From Antedon bifida (taxonomy: Eukaryota; Echinodermata; Crinoidea; Comatulida; Antedonidae): a stretch of DNA of 64,000 nucleotides. The notes below the pieces were generated by a model. That model made no database searches, was not told the DNA's origin, and saw only the letters and a program-made list of their open reading frames with translations. Of the stretch, positions 34,301-43,338 are shown in pieces. A program made the position numbers and the translations under genes. The DNA lies in the NCBI GenBank assembly GCA_963402885.1, contig OY727102.1, forward strand, positions 11,222,001 through 11,286,000. Reading direction: 5' to 3'. Positions within the stretch are counted from its first letter, which is position 1; every line of letters starts with the position of its first letter.

Positions 34301-37300
34301 ACACAAATACCAAAATAATCCAGATTTCAGAGAGAAATTCAAACAAAACATGACAAGCATATCAAAACAAAAATATCAAAATAATCCACAATACAAGCAG
34401 AAAGTACTAGACAAAAATTTGAAAAGAAGACAATGTAAAAAATCAAACAAGCCTACAATTGAATGTGTAATAAAGAACTTCAGAAAATCAATATCTCATG
34501 GACCTGAATATGTCTGCAGTGTGTGTTTGAAACTTCTGTTTGAAAATCAAGTTATGAAATGCATAAAGGCAAAGTATAAAATTCAATCATGCATCAACGA
34601 AAGCTATTTACATACTTGCAACAGTGAATGCAATGATGAATGTGAAATTGCTATGTCTTCTAGACACTGTCTATGGATATGTTACACATGTCATAGAAAA
34701 TTGATAAAAGCACAGATTCCATCAGAAGCTTATACAAACAATTTGAAATTGCAAAACATTCCACATGAACTTGAAACATTGAACAATTTAGAACAACATT
34801 TGATTGCAATAAATATCCCTTTCATGAAAATCATGCATTTGCCCAAAGGTGGTCAACAAGGAATACATGGTCCAGTTGTTTGCGTGCCATCCAACACGGT
34901 TGAAACTGTTAACGTTCTACCTAGACCCGAAACTGAAGATCAATTGATAAGAGTAAAATTGAAAAGGAAGTTGTCCTACAAAGGTCATTATGAATACAAA
35001 TACGTAAATAAAACAAAGGTCATACAAGCTCTACAATATTTAAATCAAAATAATAAATGGTACTCTGACGTGGTTGTAAATGAGGAATGGAATAATGTTC
35101 TACCAGAAACAAGTACAGACTTGGACAACAAATCTTTGTCAGAAAATGAGGACGAAGAAGACGATTTTGATTCACGACTGTCTGGAATTCAATTAGATAC
35201 ATGCCTACAACCAACTGATATGAGACAAGAAATACTAGATCATTATTTCGATGATATTTTCTGCTGTGCACCATGTGAAGGAAATAGCCCTGTTGCACTT
35301 TTAAATAATAAATCACTGGAAGGAAAATGCTTTCCAACATTGTTTCCTACTGGACATTCCACATTTCATGATGCTAGAAATATTAAATTAACACTAGGTC
35401 GTTATTTCCATAATAAATTGTGTCACGTTGACAACAGATTTGCTAAAAATACAGAGTACATTTTTTTTGCACAATGTCTTTATGAAATTCAACAAGTATT
35501 GTCAAGTGTTTCTATTGCACTCAGAAAAGGATCAGGTAAAAAAGATGATTTCTCTTTAGTAAAAGCATCAGATTTCAAAAGCGCATCTAAAGTTCAAGAA
35601 ATTTTAAAATGTGATAGGGGTTATAAATTTCTAAAACAAATCAGAGGAACATGTCCATACTGGCAATCTACACAAAAAGATGTACTAGCAATGGTGAGAC
35701 AGCTTGGTAAACCAACATGGTTCGCATCATTTTCATCAGCAGATATGAGATGGCCAGAAGTAATGAAAACATTGTTGCTTGAAACAGGTGACAAAAGAAA
35801 TATCAATGAATTGGAATGGGCAGACAAATGCACTCTTTTGAAATCAAATCCTGTTACAGTTGCACGAATGTTTGATAAAAGGTTTCATAACTTTTTGAGA
35901 AAAGTAATTCTATCCGATGCTCATCCTATTGGTAAAGTCATCGATTATTTTTACCGTGTTGAATATCAAGCCAGAGGCTCACCACATATTCATATGATTT
36001 TATGGGTTGAAAATGCACCTCAATTAGGAATTGACGAAAATGAAAAGGTAACAGAGTTCATTGACCAATACGTTTCTTGTAGAATTCCATCATTAGATGA
36101 AGATAAGGAACTTCATGAAATTGTTTCTGGTGTTCAAACACATTGTAAACGACATTCAAAGTCATGTCAAAAAAAAGGTACAACATGTAGATTTAATTTT
36201 CCCAAACCACCATCTGAACGAACATTTGTTATACAACGTAAAATCCCTGATGATGATAACAATGATACTGATATAAATGATACCGATGAAAATGAAAATG
36301 CTGAGAATGATGCTATAAAATCAGCCAAAGATTTATTAAACAGTGTAAAAAGTGCACTTATTGGAGAGACAACCTATGATGATACGAAACAATTATTTGA
36401 ATATTTGAATATTACACAAAAAGATTTCGAAGATGCTAATAATCTGATAGCCACAAAAGATGACTTTCTGTTACAAAGAAATCCTCAAGATGCTTGGGTT
36501 AATCAATATAATCCTTCATTGCTAAGAGCCTGGAATGCTAATATGGACTTACAGTTTGTATCAAATGAGTATGCATGTGTCGCCTATGTTGTTTCATACA
36601 TGTCAAAAGCTGAAAGAGAAATGGGACTACTTTTGTCACAAGCAGAGACTGAAATTAAAGATGGAAACGAAGACGCTAAACAAAGTCTTAGAAAACTTGG
36701 TAATGTGTACATGCAAAATCGTGAGGTATCTGCACAAGAAAGTGTTTATCGCGTTTGTAATCTCAGATTAAAAGAAGGCTCTAGAAAAGTAGAATTTATT
36801 CCTGTTGGACCTAATCCAGTAAGATTGAGTTTGCCAATTAATGTCATTCAAAACAAAGATGACGATGATGAAATCACCTGGTTGCCAAGTAAACTTGACA
36901 AGTATAAATCTCGACCTGACGGGCCAGACTTTGAAAAGATGTGCCTTGCAACATTTTGTTCCGAGTATAGAATACTGTCATCAACAGAAATTAACGGAAA
37001 TAAAAAGAAACAAAATATATTTAAGTTAAAGGATAAATTGGGATATATCCAAAAACGAACACGAAGCAGTAATGCCGTCATCAGATATCCTCGATTTAAA
37101 CAGAATATAGCACCAGAAAAATACTTCATGAGTATAATGCAACTTTTTCTTCCATTTCGTACTGATCAGCAATTAAAACCACCTTCCTTCTTAACATATG
37201 AAGACTTTTTTGAAAAAGGGTCTGTTAAAATATTTGGGGATGATCTACAAACAGTAAGTTCTATTGTAACAGAAAACATGCAACAATATGAGCGTAATGC

Positions 37301-39575
37301 TGATGCTATTGAAGAAGCACAAAAGTATATAGATACATATGGACCACCAGAAGATGCATGGGGATTGTTGTGTCCTGAAAATGAAATTAACAGGTTAGAA
37401 AACCCAAAACCAAGCATTGCAAATGATGATGAACAGGATGAAGCCATTATTCCGGATTTAGGACCTAAGAAAAAAGAATTGTATAGATTAGAACATACAG
37501 AAAGTAGAATTTCAAAGCAGGAGAGCAATAATATGATAAGGAGCTTAAATGACAAACAACAGCAAGTGTTTTATCAAATGAGACAGTGGTGTTTAAATAA
37601 AGTGAACGGAAAACAGCCTGAACCAATTCATGTTTTTATCACTGGAGGTGCTGGTGTTGGCAAAAGTCACTTGGTTAAATGTATTTACAACGAAGGTACA
37701 AGAATACTTGGAAAAATGATGCACAATCCAGATGATGTTTCAATTTTAAAAGTTGCTCCTACCGGAATTGCAGCATACAATATAAATGGTAAAACAATCC
37801 ACAGTGCTCTATCTATCCCTATTAATGTATCACTTCCATATCAACCTCTTGGAGAAGAAAAAATAACCCAACTTCGTAACCAGCTTGGTCAATTACAAAT
37901 ATTAATCATTGACGAAATATCCATGGTAGATCAAAAGATGTTATGGTACATACATGGTCGATTAAGACAGATCAAACAAGTACGAGACGATTCACCTTTT
38001 GGTAATGTTTCAGTATTAGCAGTTGGAGATTTCTTTCAATTACCCCCTGTAAAAGGCAGTGCATTATATAAAGAATCACTTCAAAATGTATTATGGATAG
38101 ATAATTTCAAGCAAGTACAGCTCAATGAAATAATGAGGCAAAAGGAAGATGCAAAATTCGCTACTCTGTTAAACAGATTACGAACAAAGGAAAAGGAACA
38201 TGTTTTGTCTAATGAAGACTTACAAACCTTGAAATCATGTGAAACTGGTGAAGATTGTGAAGAAGCTATTCATATTTATTCCTATAACAAAGATGTTTTT
38301 GCATGGAATAAACAAATGTTGCACAAACAATGCACAGATATAATATGTATTGAAGCAGAAGATACAGAAATGAATTCCAGAAAGAAAAACACAATTCGTG
38401 ACAAACCAATAAAGAAGTCTAATCAATGTTCACTTCCAAGTTACTTATGGGTTGCACCTAATGCCAGAGTAATGTTAATTAAAAATGTTGATGTAAGTAA
38501 GGGAATGACAAATGGATGTATGGGAAATGTTACAGAAATAACTCAACCTGATGAACATTCTAAACCAACATCAATCAAAATTAAATTTGATAACCAAGTT
38601 GATATACAGTCTATTGAAAGGTACCAAGAATCTATGGGAAAAAAATACAATCGCAAACAATTTCCACTGAAATTGGCTTATGCATGTACCGTCCACAAAG
38701 TACAGGGAATGACAATGAATAAAGCTGTTGTCAATCTTAAAAATACATTTTTGTCTGGACAAGCTTATGTAGGTTTAAGTCGTGTTACTTCTTTAACAGG
38801 TCTCTATATTGAAAACTTTGATCCCAAACATATACGTTGTGACCCAACAATCAAAACTTGCTTAAGCAATATGAAACCATTTTTACAACCGAATGAACAT
38901 AGAAGTACTGTTACAAACTTTCAATATTGTATCACTTTGCATAACATACAAGGCTTGAGACAACATTTAGATGACATGAAATGTAATACATCTTTTGCCA
39001 ATTCAGATTTTATTTGTCTTACAGAAACCTGGATTAATGACAACAATATCAATAATATTTGTATGGAAAATTTCAAATTGTATCACCAGCCAAGGTGTCA
39101 ATCATATTCTAATGACAACACAATCACTTCAGAATTAAAAAATAAGGAACACGGTGGTGTTGCAGTGTATACAAAAAATAAATCTTATAGTAGACTAAAC
39201 ATCAATTTTAAAGATATTGAATTCATTTCCTTTATGGTAACATCTCCAATGTCTGTTATTATTACAGTTATATATAGACCCCCTATATATGATATCAAGA
39301 AATTCTGTAACGTTCTTGAAAACCTATTGGCAGCAATACATAAATTGGGTACAAGAAGCATTATAATGGGTGATTTCAATGAAGATTTGTTGAAAGGCAC
39401 ATCCCATGTCAATAACCTACTGGCTAAACACAATTACCAACAGTTAATACAATCCAGTACAACAGAAGGTGGAACTCTTTTGGATCATGTCTACGTTAGA
39501 AACCTTGATACAGTGCATACAGAAGTCATTCCAATCTATTATAGCTACCACGAAATTATTAAAATTAAACTATAA
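31398..39575 (+). CDS. Helentron replication protein: C76-like and OTU proteases, HUH Rep, Pif1-type helicase, EEP endonuclease
   Basis: The 2725-residue protein lies in one uninterrupted frame. The start is chosen because A is at -3 and an in-frame stop lies 30 bases upstream. Residues about 110-310 look like a C76-type cysteine protease (Cys131 in GKQC, Asp259 and His261 in FDSH). About 355-455 hold three acidic 34-aa repeats. About 495-640 form an OTU protease (Cys513 in GDGNC, His630 in GGNHFE). About 780-1000 are basic 18-aa repeats of KYQNNPDFKEK type. About 1025-1180 form a Cys-rich, DUF6570-like region. The Rep nuclease has HIH at 1530-1532 and YxxxY at Tyr1730/Tyr1734. The helicase has Walker A GGAGVGKS at 2083-2090, Walker B DE at 2172-2173 and a late VHKVQGMT motif near 2433. 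The EEP domain is about 2509-2725, with Glu2543 and GDFN around Asp2659. In the last EEP motif SDH is SYH (Tyr2717, His2718). Known members of the family nick, unwind and copy one DNA strand. The proteases' role is not known to me. Confidence 0.95.
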   Translation: MTDKIMKLHGGGGENKPRKKGRFIKSKTKTNCAKSQTTHLHSINEQTEAKKMNITNEKTNVVTDENTDNQINSVSANQYTNGQKYNTTNKGISKNELCEFEIEMEINDGIIARGSYHQGDFRFRELAGKQCVSNALLAILYCKIKNGNEFQTCDLDEILLLGSELYYFIQKDSLMNEELLMVSELPKELHILNNSFEMIYSDGLYGTLEGSDEDALLYGAKSLRQALEYDLCKYDACFMTFYGSTFAIIKRPTGYFIFDSHSRNNEGLLTENGRSVLLYFSSWQGIHKHCLTLAKSMNCPLHSTQFELTGMTLSTNSNKDENNENDVHASQATNNPQQNTGVDNLFDDIVIEIESHNDKNESCEANKSSNAPTLDETEIICDNISDIESHINESESFEANNGSNAPTLDETEIICDDISDIESHIDESESFEANNGSNAPTLDENEIIYVSTEVITERTDKHFKYLPLQVNSKELLCHKLGIDYKGSNYDTPFEYNNIIKPTATKKITGDGNCFYRTIAYLISGTERNHSMFRKANVKHMLETDDRFKCTLDTERYTNVKQYVVTNKIMNSGTWACDTDIVSMANMLDLDIYAYNDQTKQWQIFSARKPGYYNKITTERGIYILYTGGNHFEAITAVSTISESNDVKQPEVLSVNNHFKSKVSINEIPYIKTKKRKSTTYEETDKNSHCFAEEFESNCKKIKTTWVDDIDKTNHGKKLIKRKRKQSDAVKRQLNKEKMKAKRIKKHDQNEHHIKTSRKEKNANAMKKKYQTDINYKIKTQCKEKGAQRDKYQNHPDFKEKKKKRQRDKYETNPDIKEKKKTNQREKYQTNPDFKEKSKADQRHKYQTNPDFKEKTKADKRHKYQTNPDFKEKSKVDQRHKYQNNPDFKEKKKADKRHKYQNNPDFKEKSKADQRHKYQNNPDFKEKRKADKRHKYQNNPNFKEKIKADKRHKYRTNIEFKNKTKDDQRHKYQNNPDFREKFKQNMTSISKQKYQNNPQYKQKVLDKNLKRRQCKKSNKPTIECVIKNFRKSISHGPEYVCSVCLKLLFENQVMKCIKAKYKIQSCINESYLHTCNSECNDECEIAMSSRHCLWICYTCHRKLIKAQIPSEAYTNNLKLQNIPHELETLNNLEQHLIAINIPFMKIMHLPKGGQQGIHGPVVCVPSNTVETVNVLPRPETEDQLIRVKLKRKLSYKGHYEYKYVNKTKVIQALQYLNQNNKWYSDVVVNEEWNNVLPETSTDLDNKSLSENEDEEDDFDSRLSGIQLDTCLQPTDMRQEILDHYFDDIFCCAPCEGNSPVALLNNKSLEGKCFPTLFPTGHSTFHDARNIKLTLGRYFHNKLCHVDNRFAKNTEYIFFAQCLYEIQQVLSSVSIALRKGSGKKDDFSLVKASDFKSASKVQEILKCDRGYKFLKQIRGTCPYWQSTQKDVLAMVRQLGKPTWFASFSSADMRWPEVMKTLLLETGDKRNINELEWADKCTLLKSNPVTVARMFDKRFHNFLRKVILSDAHPIGKVIDYFYRVEYQARGSPHIHMILWVENAPQLGIDENEKVTEFIDQYVSCRIPSLDEDKELHEIVSGVQTHCKRHSKSCQKKGTTCRFNFPKPPSERTFVIQRKIPDDDNNDTDINDTDENENAENDAIKSAKDLLNSVKSALIGETTYDDTKQLFEYLNITQKDFEDANNLIATKDDFLLQRNPQDAWVNQYNPSLLRAWNANMDLQFVSNEYACVAYVVSYMSKAEREMGLLLSQAETEIKDGNEDAKQSLRKLGNVYMQNREVSAQESVYRVCNLRLKEGSRKVEFIPVGPNPVRLSLPINVIQNKDDDDEITWLPSKLDKYKSRPDGPDFEKMCLATFCSEYRILSSTEINGNKKKQNIFKLKDKLGYIQKRTRSSNAVIRYPRFKQNIAPEKYFMSIMQLFLPFRTDQQLKPPSFLTYEDFFEKGSVKIFGDDLQTVSSIVTENMQQYERNADAIEEAQKYIDTYGPPEDAWGLLCPENEINRLENPKPSIANDDEQDEAIIPDLGPKKKELYRLEHTESRISKQESNNMIRSLNDKQQQVFYQMRQWCLNKVNGKQPEPIHVFITGGAGVGKSHLVKCIYNEGTRILGKMMHNPDDVSILKVAPTGIAAYNINGKTIHSALSIPINVSLPYQPLGEEKITQLRNQLGQLQILIIDEISMVDQKMLWYIHGRLRQIKQVRDDSPFGNVSVLAVGDFFQLPPVKGSALYKESLQNVLWIDNFKQVQLNEIMRQKEDAKFATLLNRLRTKEKEHVLSNEDLQTLKSCETGEDCEEAIHIYSYNKDVFAWNKQMLHKQCTDIICIEAEDTEMNSRKKNTIRDKPIKKSNQCSLPSYLWVAPNARVMLIKNVDVSKGMTNGCMGNVTEITQPDEHSKPTSIKIKFDNQVDIQSIERYQESMGKKYNRKQFPLKLAYACTVHKVQGMTMNKAVVNLKNTFLSGQAYVGLSRVTSLTGLYIENFDPKHIRCDPTIKTCLSNMKPFLQPNEHRSTVTNFQYCITLHNIQGLRQHLDDMKCNTSFANSDFICLTETWINDNNINNICMENFKLYHQPRCQSYSNDNTITSELKNKEHGGVAVYTKNKSYSRLNINFKDIEFISFMVTSPMSVIITVIYRPPIYDIKKFCNVLENLLAAIHKLGTRSIIMGDFNEDLLKGTSHVNNLLAKHNYQQLIQSSTTEGGTLLDHVYVRNLDTVHTEVIPIYYSYHEIIKIKL
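33740..34420 (+). repeat. 54-bp coding tandem repeat (18-aa basic units)
   Basis: At least eleven units of the KYQNNPDFKEK type follow one another within the large gene, with a 54-bp period. Reading frame is kept throughout. Positions 2-5 after PDFKEK vary (SKADQ, TKADK, RKADK). The repeats are rich in Lys and predicted charged helix, and may bind nucleic acid or act as a linker. They generate long open frames on the other strand that are not genes. Confidence 0.92.
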
Positions 39576-39770
39576 TTATTTAAATCTAATAGCTAATTAA
39601 ACCTATTGTTGCTTAATAAAATTGCAAATTATCTTTTACTTCATTACTTCACATTATAGGCTATCTTGTGCAATATTGAGTTTGAATTTGTTAAATATTT
39701 CTATTTTGAAATGTATATGATATATTTCTGTATATAATAATGATAATGTAATTATCTTTTTCATATTTTG
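39576..39770 (+). terminator. 3' untranslated region with AATAAA
   Basis: A canonical polyadenylation hexamer lies at 39615-39620, 40 bases after the stop codon. That is close but acceptable for a compact 3' UTR. No downstream GU-rich element could be assigned with confidence. Confidence 0.6.
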
Positions 39771-40860
39771 TATGGTGCAATATATAAATTCAATTTGTAA
39801 CTTTTACATAGTAAAAATTGTAATAAAAAAAATAATATTTTCATATTTTGCGCTATTAATCAATTTTATATTATATATAGTTTCAACTTTCAGGCAATTT
39901 ATTTTTATATTTTGTATGGTGCAATATTTAACTTTAATTTGTAATTTTTACATAGTAAAAATTGTAATAATTAATTATTATTTTCATATTTTGCGCTATT
40001 AATCAATTTTATTGTAATATAGTTTCTGGAAATTTATAAATATATTTTGTATGGTGCAATATTTAACTTCAATTTGTAATTTTTACATAGTAAAAATTGT
40101 AATAATTAATATTTTCATATTTTGCGCTATTAATCAATTTCATTTTATATATAGTTTCAGGCAATTTATTTTTATATTTTGTATGGTGCAATTTTATTAT
40201 TTTTTTATATTATTTATTTTACATAGTCAATTTTATTTCAGTAAACAAGTCGACAACTTTTCACTTTCTGACTTTCTGATAGTATAGTGCTTTCTTGTTT
40301 ATCAAAATAAATAAATATTTCACTAATTTTATAGGCAATAACTTTATAATTATAAAACATATCGCCAATGTTACAAAATGTACAAACAATGTAAATAAAA
40401 CAATATTAGGAGTCACAATGGATTAGGATGTAGGGGGTATTAATTGGAGAATTGAGCAACTCCAATTCCATTGAAATACCCCCTGCAAAGCGTCTCACTA
40501 AAGCCTCTCCTAATCAAGTCCTACTGTCTGGCTTCACATGCCGACCCTGTTTCTTACTAAATGACAGAGGATATCAACAAATACTGGTGCATAACCAAAT
40601 AATGATCTTTTTCATATTTTGCGTCATTGATCAATTTTATTGTATAGATCATTTCTGGCAATTTATTATTATTTTGTATGGTTCAATATTTAACTTATAA
40701 TATATCCTTTTTACATACAAAAATGTGTAATCATTATTTATTATTTTCATATTCTGCACTATTAACCTATTTTATTTTATATACAGTTTCAGACAATTTA
40801 TTTTTGTTTTTTGTATGGTGCAATAACATTATTTTATTATCTTTACATAGTCAGAATTAT
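39771..40860 (+). repeat. AT-rich tandem repeats downstream of the Helentron gene
   Basis: The block GTATGGTGCAATATTTAAC with a following TTTTTACATAG recurs near 39771, 39915, 40050, 40182, 40677 and 40816, so the basic period is about 135-145 bp. The series is split by about 500 bp that contain the stem-loop at 40432. There is no coding potential. Confidence 0.8.
40432..40483 (+). repeat. Long stem-loop downstream of the Helentron gene
   Basis: GGGGGTATT followed by AATTGGAG pairs with CTCCAATT and, after a 7-base bulge, AATACCCCC. The loop is 10 bases. Further out, GATTAGGA (about 40421) has a partner TCCTAATC near 40507. It could be a structure at a transcript 3' end or a relic of another element. 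Confidence 0.7.
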
Positions 40861-41511
40861 AACAATTAATGAAAAATGTTATGCAATATTTTATATATTT
40901 TTAGTCAAAATTGTTTCTATTTGTAATATCAAAATAAATTAATATTCAAATTTTAAGACATGTTGGTTTTATTTATTAATGGAAATCATTTTTAAACAAC
41001 AGAGGACATGAAATGTTGTAATCTATGCATTTACCTGCCTGAAAAAAAAATGCTGTTCACCTTAGCTTACTCTTACAACAAAAATAATCTTGATGATTAA
41101 ACTAGGCCTAGGCTAGGCCAGGCTATAATGGCATGGACTAGCTAGGGGCCTAGGCCTAGCCAAGCTAGGTTCTAGGCCTAGCTAGGACTAGTAGTACAGT
41201 AGTACAGCCTCCTAGCCTAGGCCAATAATAGAATAAAGACATTACTTCAAAGTACTCGTGACAGTGTCAAGCTAGTTATTATTTATTCACATTTAGAATA
41301 TTGTTATTTGTTTATGTTAGTAGTACCTTTTTTTTAAAATTTTCTTTCAAAATTACATAGGCCTCTAGCCCCCCTATTCGTTTAGTTCATAATTTCCGAA
41401 GCTATTTCATCGCTGCATGCCATGCCATCAAAACAATAAATGACCTCTTGACCACATATGAAGAAATGGGTACCCTTCACTTCAATGTAGGTAAGTCACA
41501 TAGCGACGTAT
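40861..41511 (+). other. 3' interior of the candidate autonomous element; CCTAGG patch and possible retroelement relic
   Basis: A CCTAGG-rich patch spans 41101-41225. In one + frame around 41260-41310 the translation contains YSHLEYC, which resembles the C-terminal part of non-LTR reverse transcriptases, but the frame is short and soon stops. The remainder holds nothing recognised. Confidence 0.35.
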
Positions 41512-41747
41512 ATATATGGGTCCCGCAATTTCACCTATACTGCACTGTATACAGACACACAGTATACTATTCCATATGATAAAATAGTACAACTTAGCAC
41601 TATAAACATAATATACGCATCATGTCATAGGATGGCGTACATCAACTGTTTACATTCATATTTTAAAGTATTTCCATCAAATAATATATCAGTAACATGA
41701 TAATAATGATCACCTATAATTCGTCAAAGTGACGAATTAAATTCTAG
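41512..41747 (+). mobile_element. A5 right part: A-family 3' end
   Basis: It rejoins the A family at GGGTCCCGCAATTTCACC and continues through the diverged TATA-rich stretch to ATIR AATGATCACCT, hairpin AATTCGTCA/TGACGAATT and CTAG 41744-41747. The middle is closest to the matching part of A16 (shared CATCATGTCATAGGATGGCG). It is the only A 3' end not directly attached to its own 5' body. Confidence 0.85.
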
Positions 41748-41749
41748 TT

Positions 41750-43336
41750 AGGTGATCATTTAGAATAAAATGATCACCTATTGTTATTGTATAAAATCTT
41801 TATTATTATTTTTCTTTTTTTTTTTCTTTTTATTGTTTCTGTACACTATTTTGTGTAACAATTATCTCAAAAAGTTTAATGTCAATGATTACAAAAATTT
41901 CAGAATATCTTTCAAATAATATAACTTAATCCTAATAAGCTTTCCAGCGTGATCACTCATCCGTGACGACATTTATACGCCATTTTGCGAAATCACATTA
42001 TCAATCATATCTCCATAATTCATTATCACATATTAATGAAATTCACTACACGTAAACTTCAGATCAAGGGTAAAAATATTAGCAAATAAAAACGCACGCG
42101 CACGTAGGTTCATTCGCGTGATATCGCGCTTTAAAAATTTAAAACGCTCAAAATAAAGTTTTGATCAATTTAGAGCATGAATTAGGCCATTTGCGTGTTT
42201 CAAAAAATTACTGCGCATAAATGCGTTTTTGCGCGCGCGATACTTAAAAAGCGTAAAAAATATGATTTTTTTTTACAAATCTCATTCTACTCACCATCCT
42301 TAGTACATTCACCAAATTTGAGTCAGTTCCGACTTAAAATAACGCTATACGAGCACGTTAAAAATGACAAAATGCGCACATTAATTTTACAAAAGTTCTG
42401 AAAATGGTGAAAAATAGGTCTTTTTTAAAATGAAAATAATTCTTCAGAATGCAAGATGACCCCCGATTTTTTTTAATTATTCTGGAAGCCATTGAGTTGT
42501 AGATATGAATTCATGTACACATTTTACGTACAAAATGTCTTGACGTCATCAAATGGCCACTTGAATTTAAAAATTAGGATTTGTTATCTTTTTGTGTAGA
42601 TTATCACATTCAACAGAGCGCATCTTGGTTATGTGTGCTCGAATTTCGCACAACTTTCACTATGTGCTTGCTTAATTAATTATCTTTATCATGAGTTGAC
42701 ACTATCTTCATTTTAATGACGTCATCACGCGTAAAAACTTGAATAACGTAGGCCGTGTAATTTCACCTTCGCAGTAAATTTGAATATCTTACAGCTCTTC
42801 AGAATTGAAGGTTACCTTGATGATTATAATTTATTATGAAAGCTGATGAAATGTAGATATTAATTCATATAAAAATTAAGCCTATCGGATGTTGTGACGT
42901 TAACATATGGCCAGTTGAAGTGAAAAAGTAGTTTTTTCATATTTTTCGTCAAAGTTATACACAATTCAAAGAGCGCGCACAGCGCTTCTACCTGCCAAAT
43001 TTTTTTCCAAATCTTATATTTTTTTGCTCAATTAATTATCTTTCGAAATTGTCATCTGAAAGTTTAGTTTGATAACGTCATCATGCCAAAAAATTAGAAC
43101 ATGTGTGTCCCGTAATTTCACCTATGCTACACTGTATATAGATATACAGTATATACTGTACATATTGTATATGGCATATAGGCACAACTCAGCACTATAA
43201 GCATATAATAGGATGGCATACATCAATATTTTCCGATCGTATGTTAACGTACGTGCATGTTTAAAAAAAAATTAATTTCAGTAAAATGATAAAAATGATC
43301 ACCTATAATTCGTCAAAGTGACGAATTAAATTCTAG
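41750..43336 (+). mobile_element. Non-autonomous Helentron copy A6 (A family, beta subfamily)
   Basis: The head is 41750-41779, of TATAAAATC type as in A2. CTAG lies at 43333-43336. It is complete and close to A2 and A4 throughout. It starts two bases after the CTAG of the candidate autonomous element. Confidence 0.9.
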
Positions 43337-43338
43337 TT

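Larger units (their letters stand above)
25924..41747 (+). mobile_element. Candidate autonomous Helentron (A-family ends around the replication-protein gene)
   Basis: An A-family 5' body (25924-27210) and A-family 3' terminus (41512-41747, with ATIR, hairpin and CTAG 41744-41747) enclose 14.3 kb that includes the Rep/helicase/endonuclease gene on the same strand. No other Helentron 3' hairpin plus CTAG was found between the gene's stop and 41747. The simplest reading is that this is the parent and that A copies are internal-deletion derivatives joined at the short related sequences GTGAGTCTCG and ATGGGTCCCG. The alternative is that an unrelated 14.3-kb segment was inserted in an ordinary A copy. 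Its own head may be the solo head at 18222. Confidence 0.6.

Noticed and set aside
33594-34346. 250-codon open frame on the minus strand
   Set aside because: It is the mirror of the 54-bp coding repeat. The product is a Phe/Leu/Val-rich artefact of Lys-rich codons on the other strand.
27200-41520. 14.3-kb segment as a simple insertion with target duplication
   Set aside because: Kept only as an alternative. The flanks GTGAGTCTCG and ATGGGTCCCG match imperfectly, no inverted repeats were found at the inner borders, and the gene inside is of the same transposon class and strand as the flanks.
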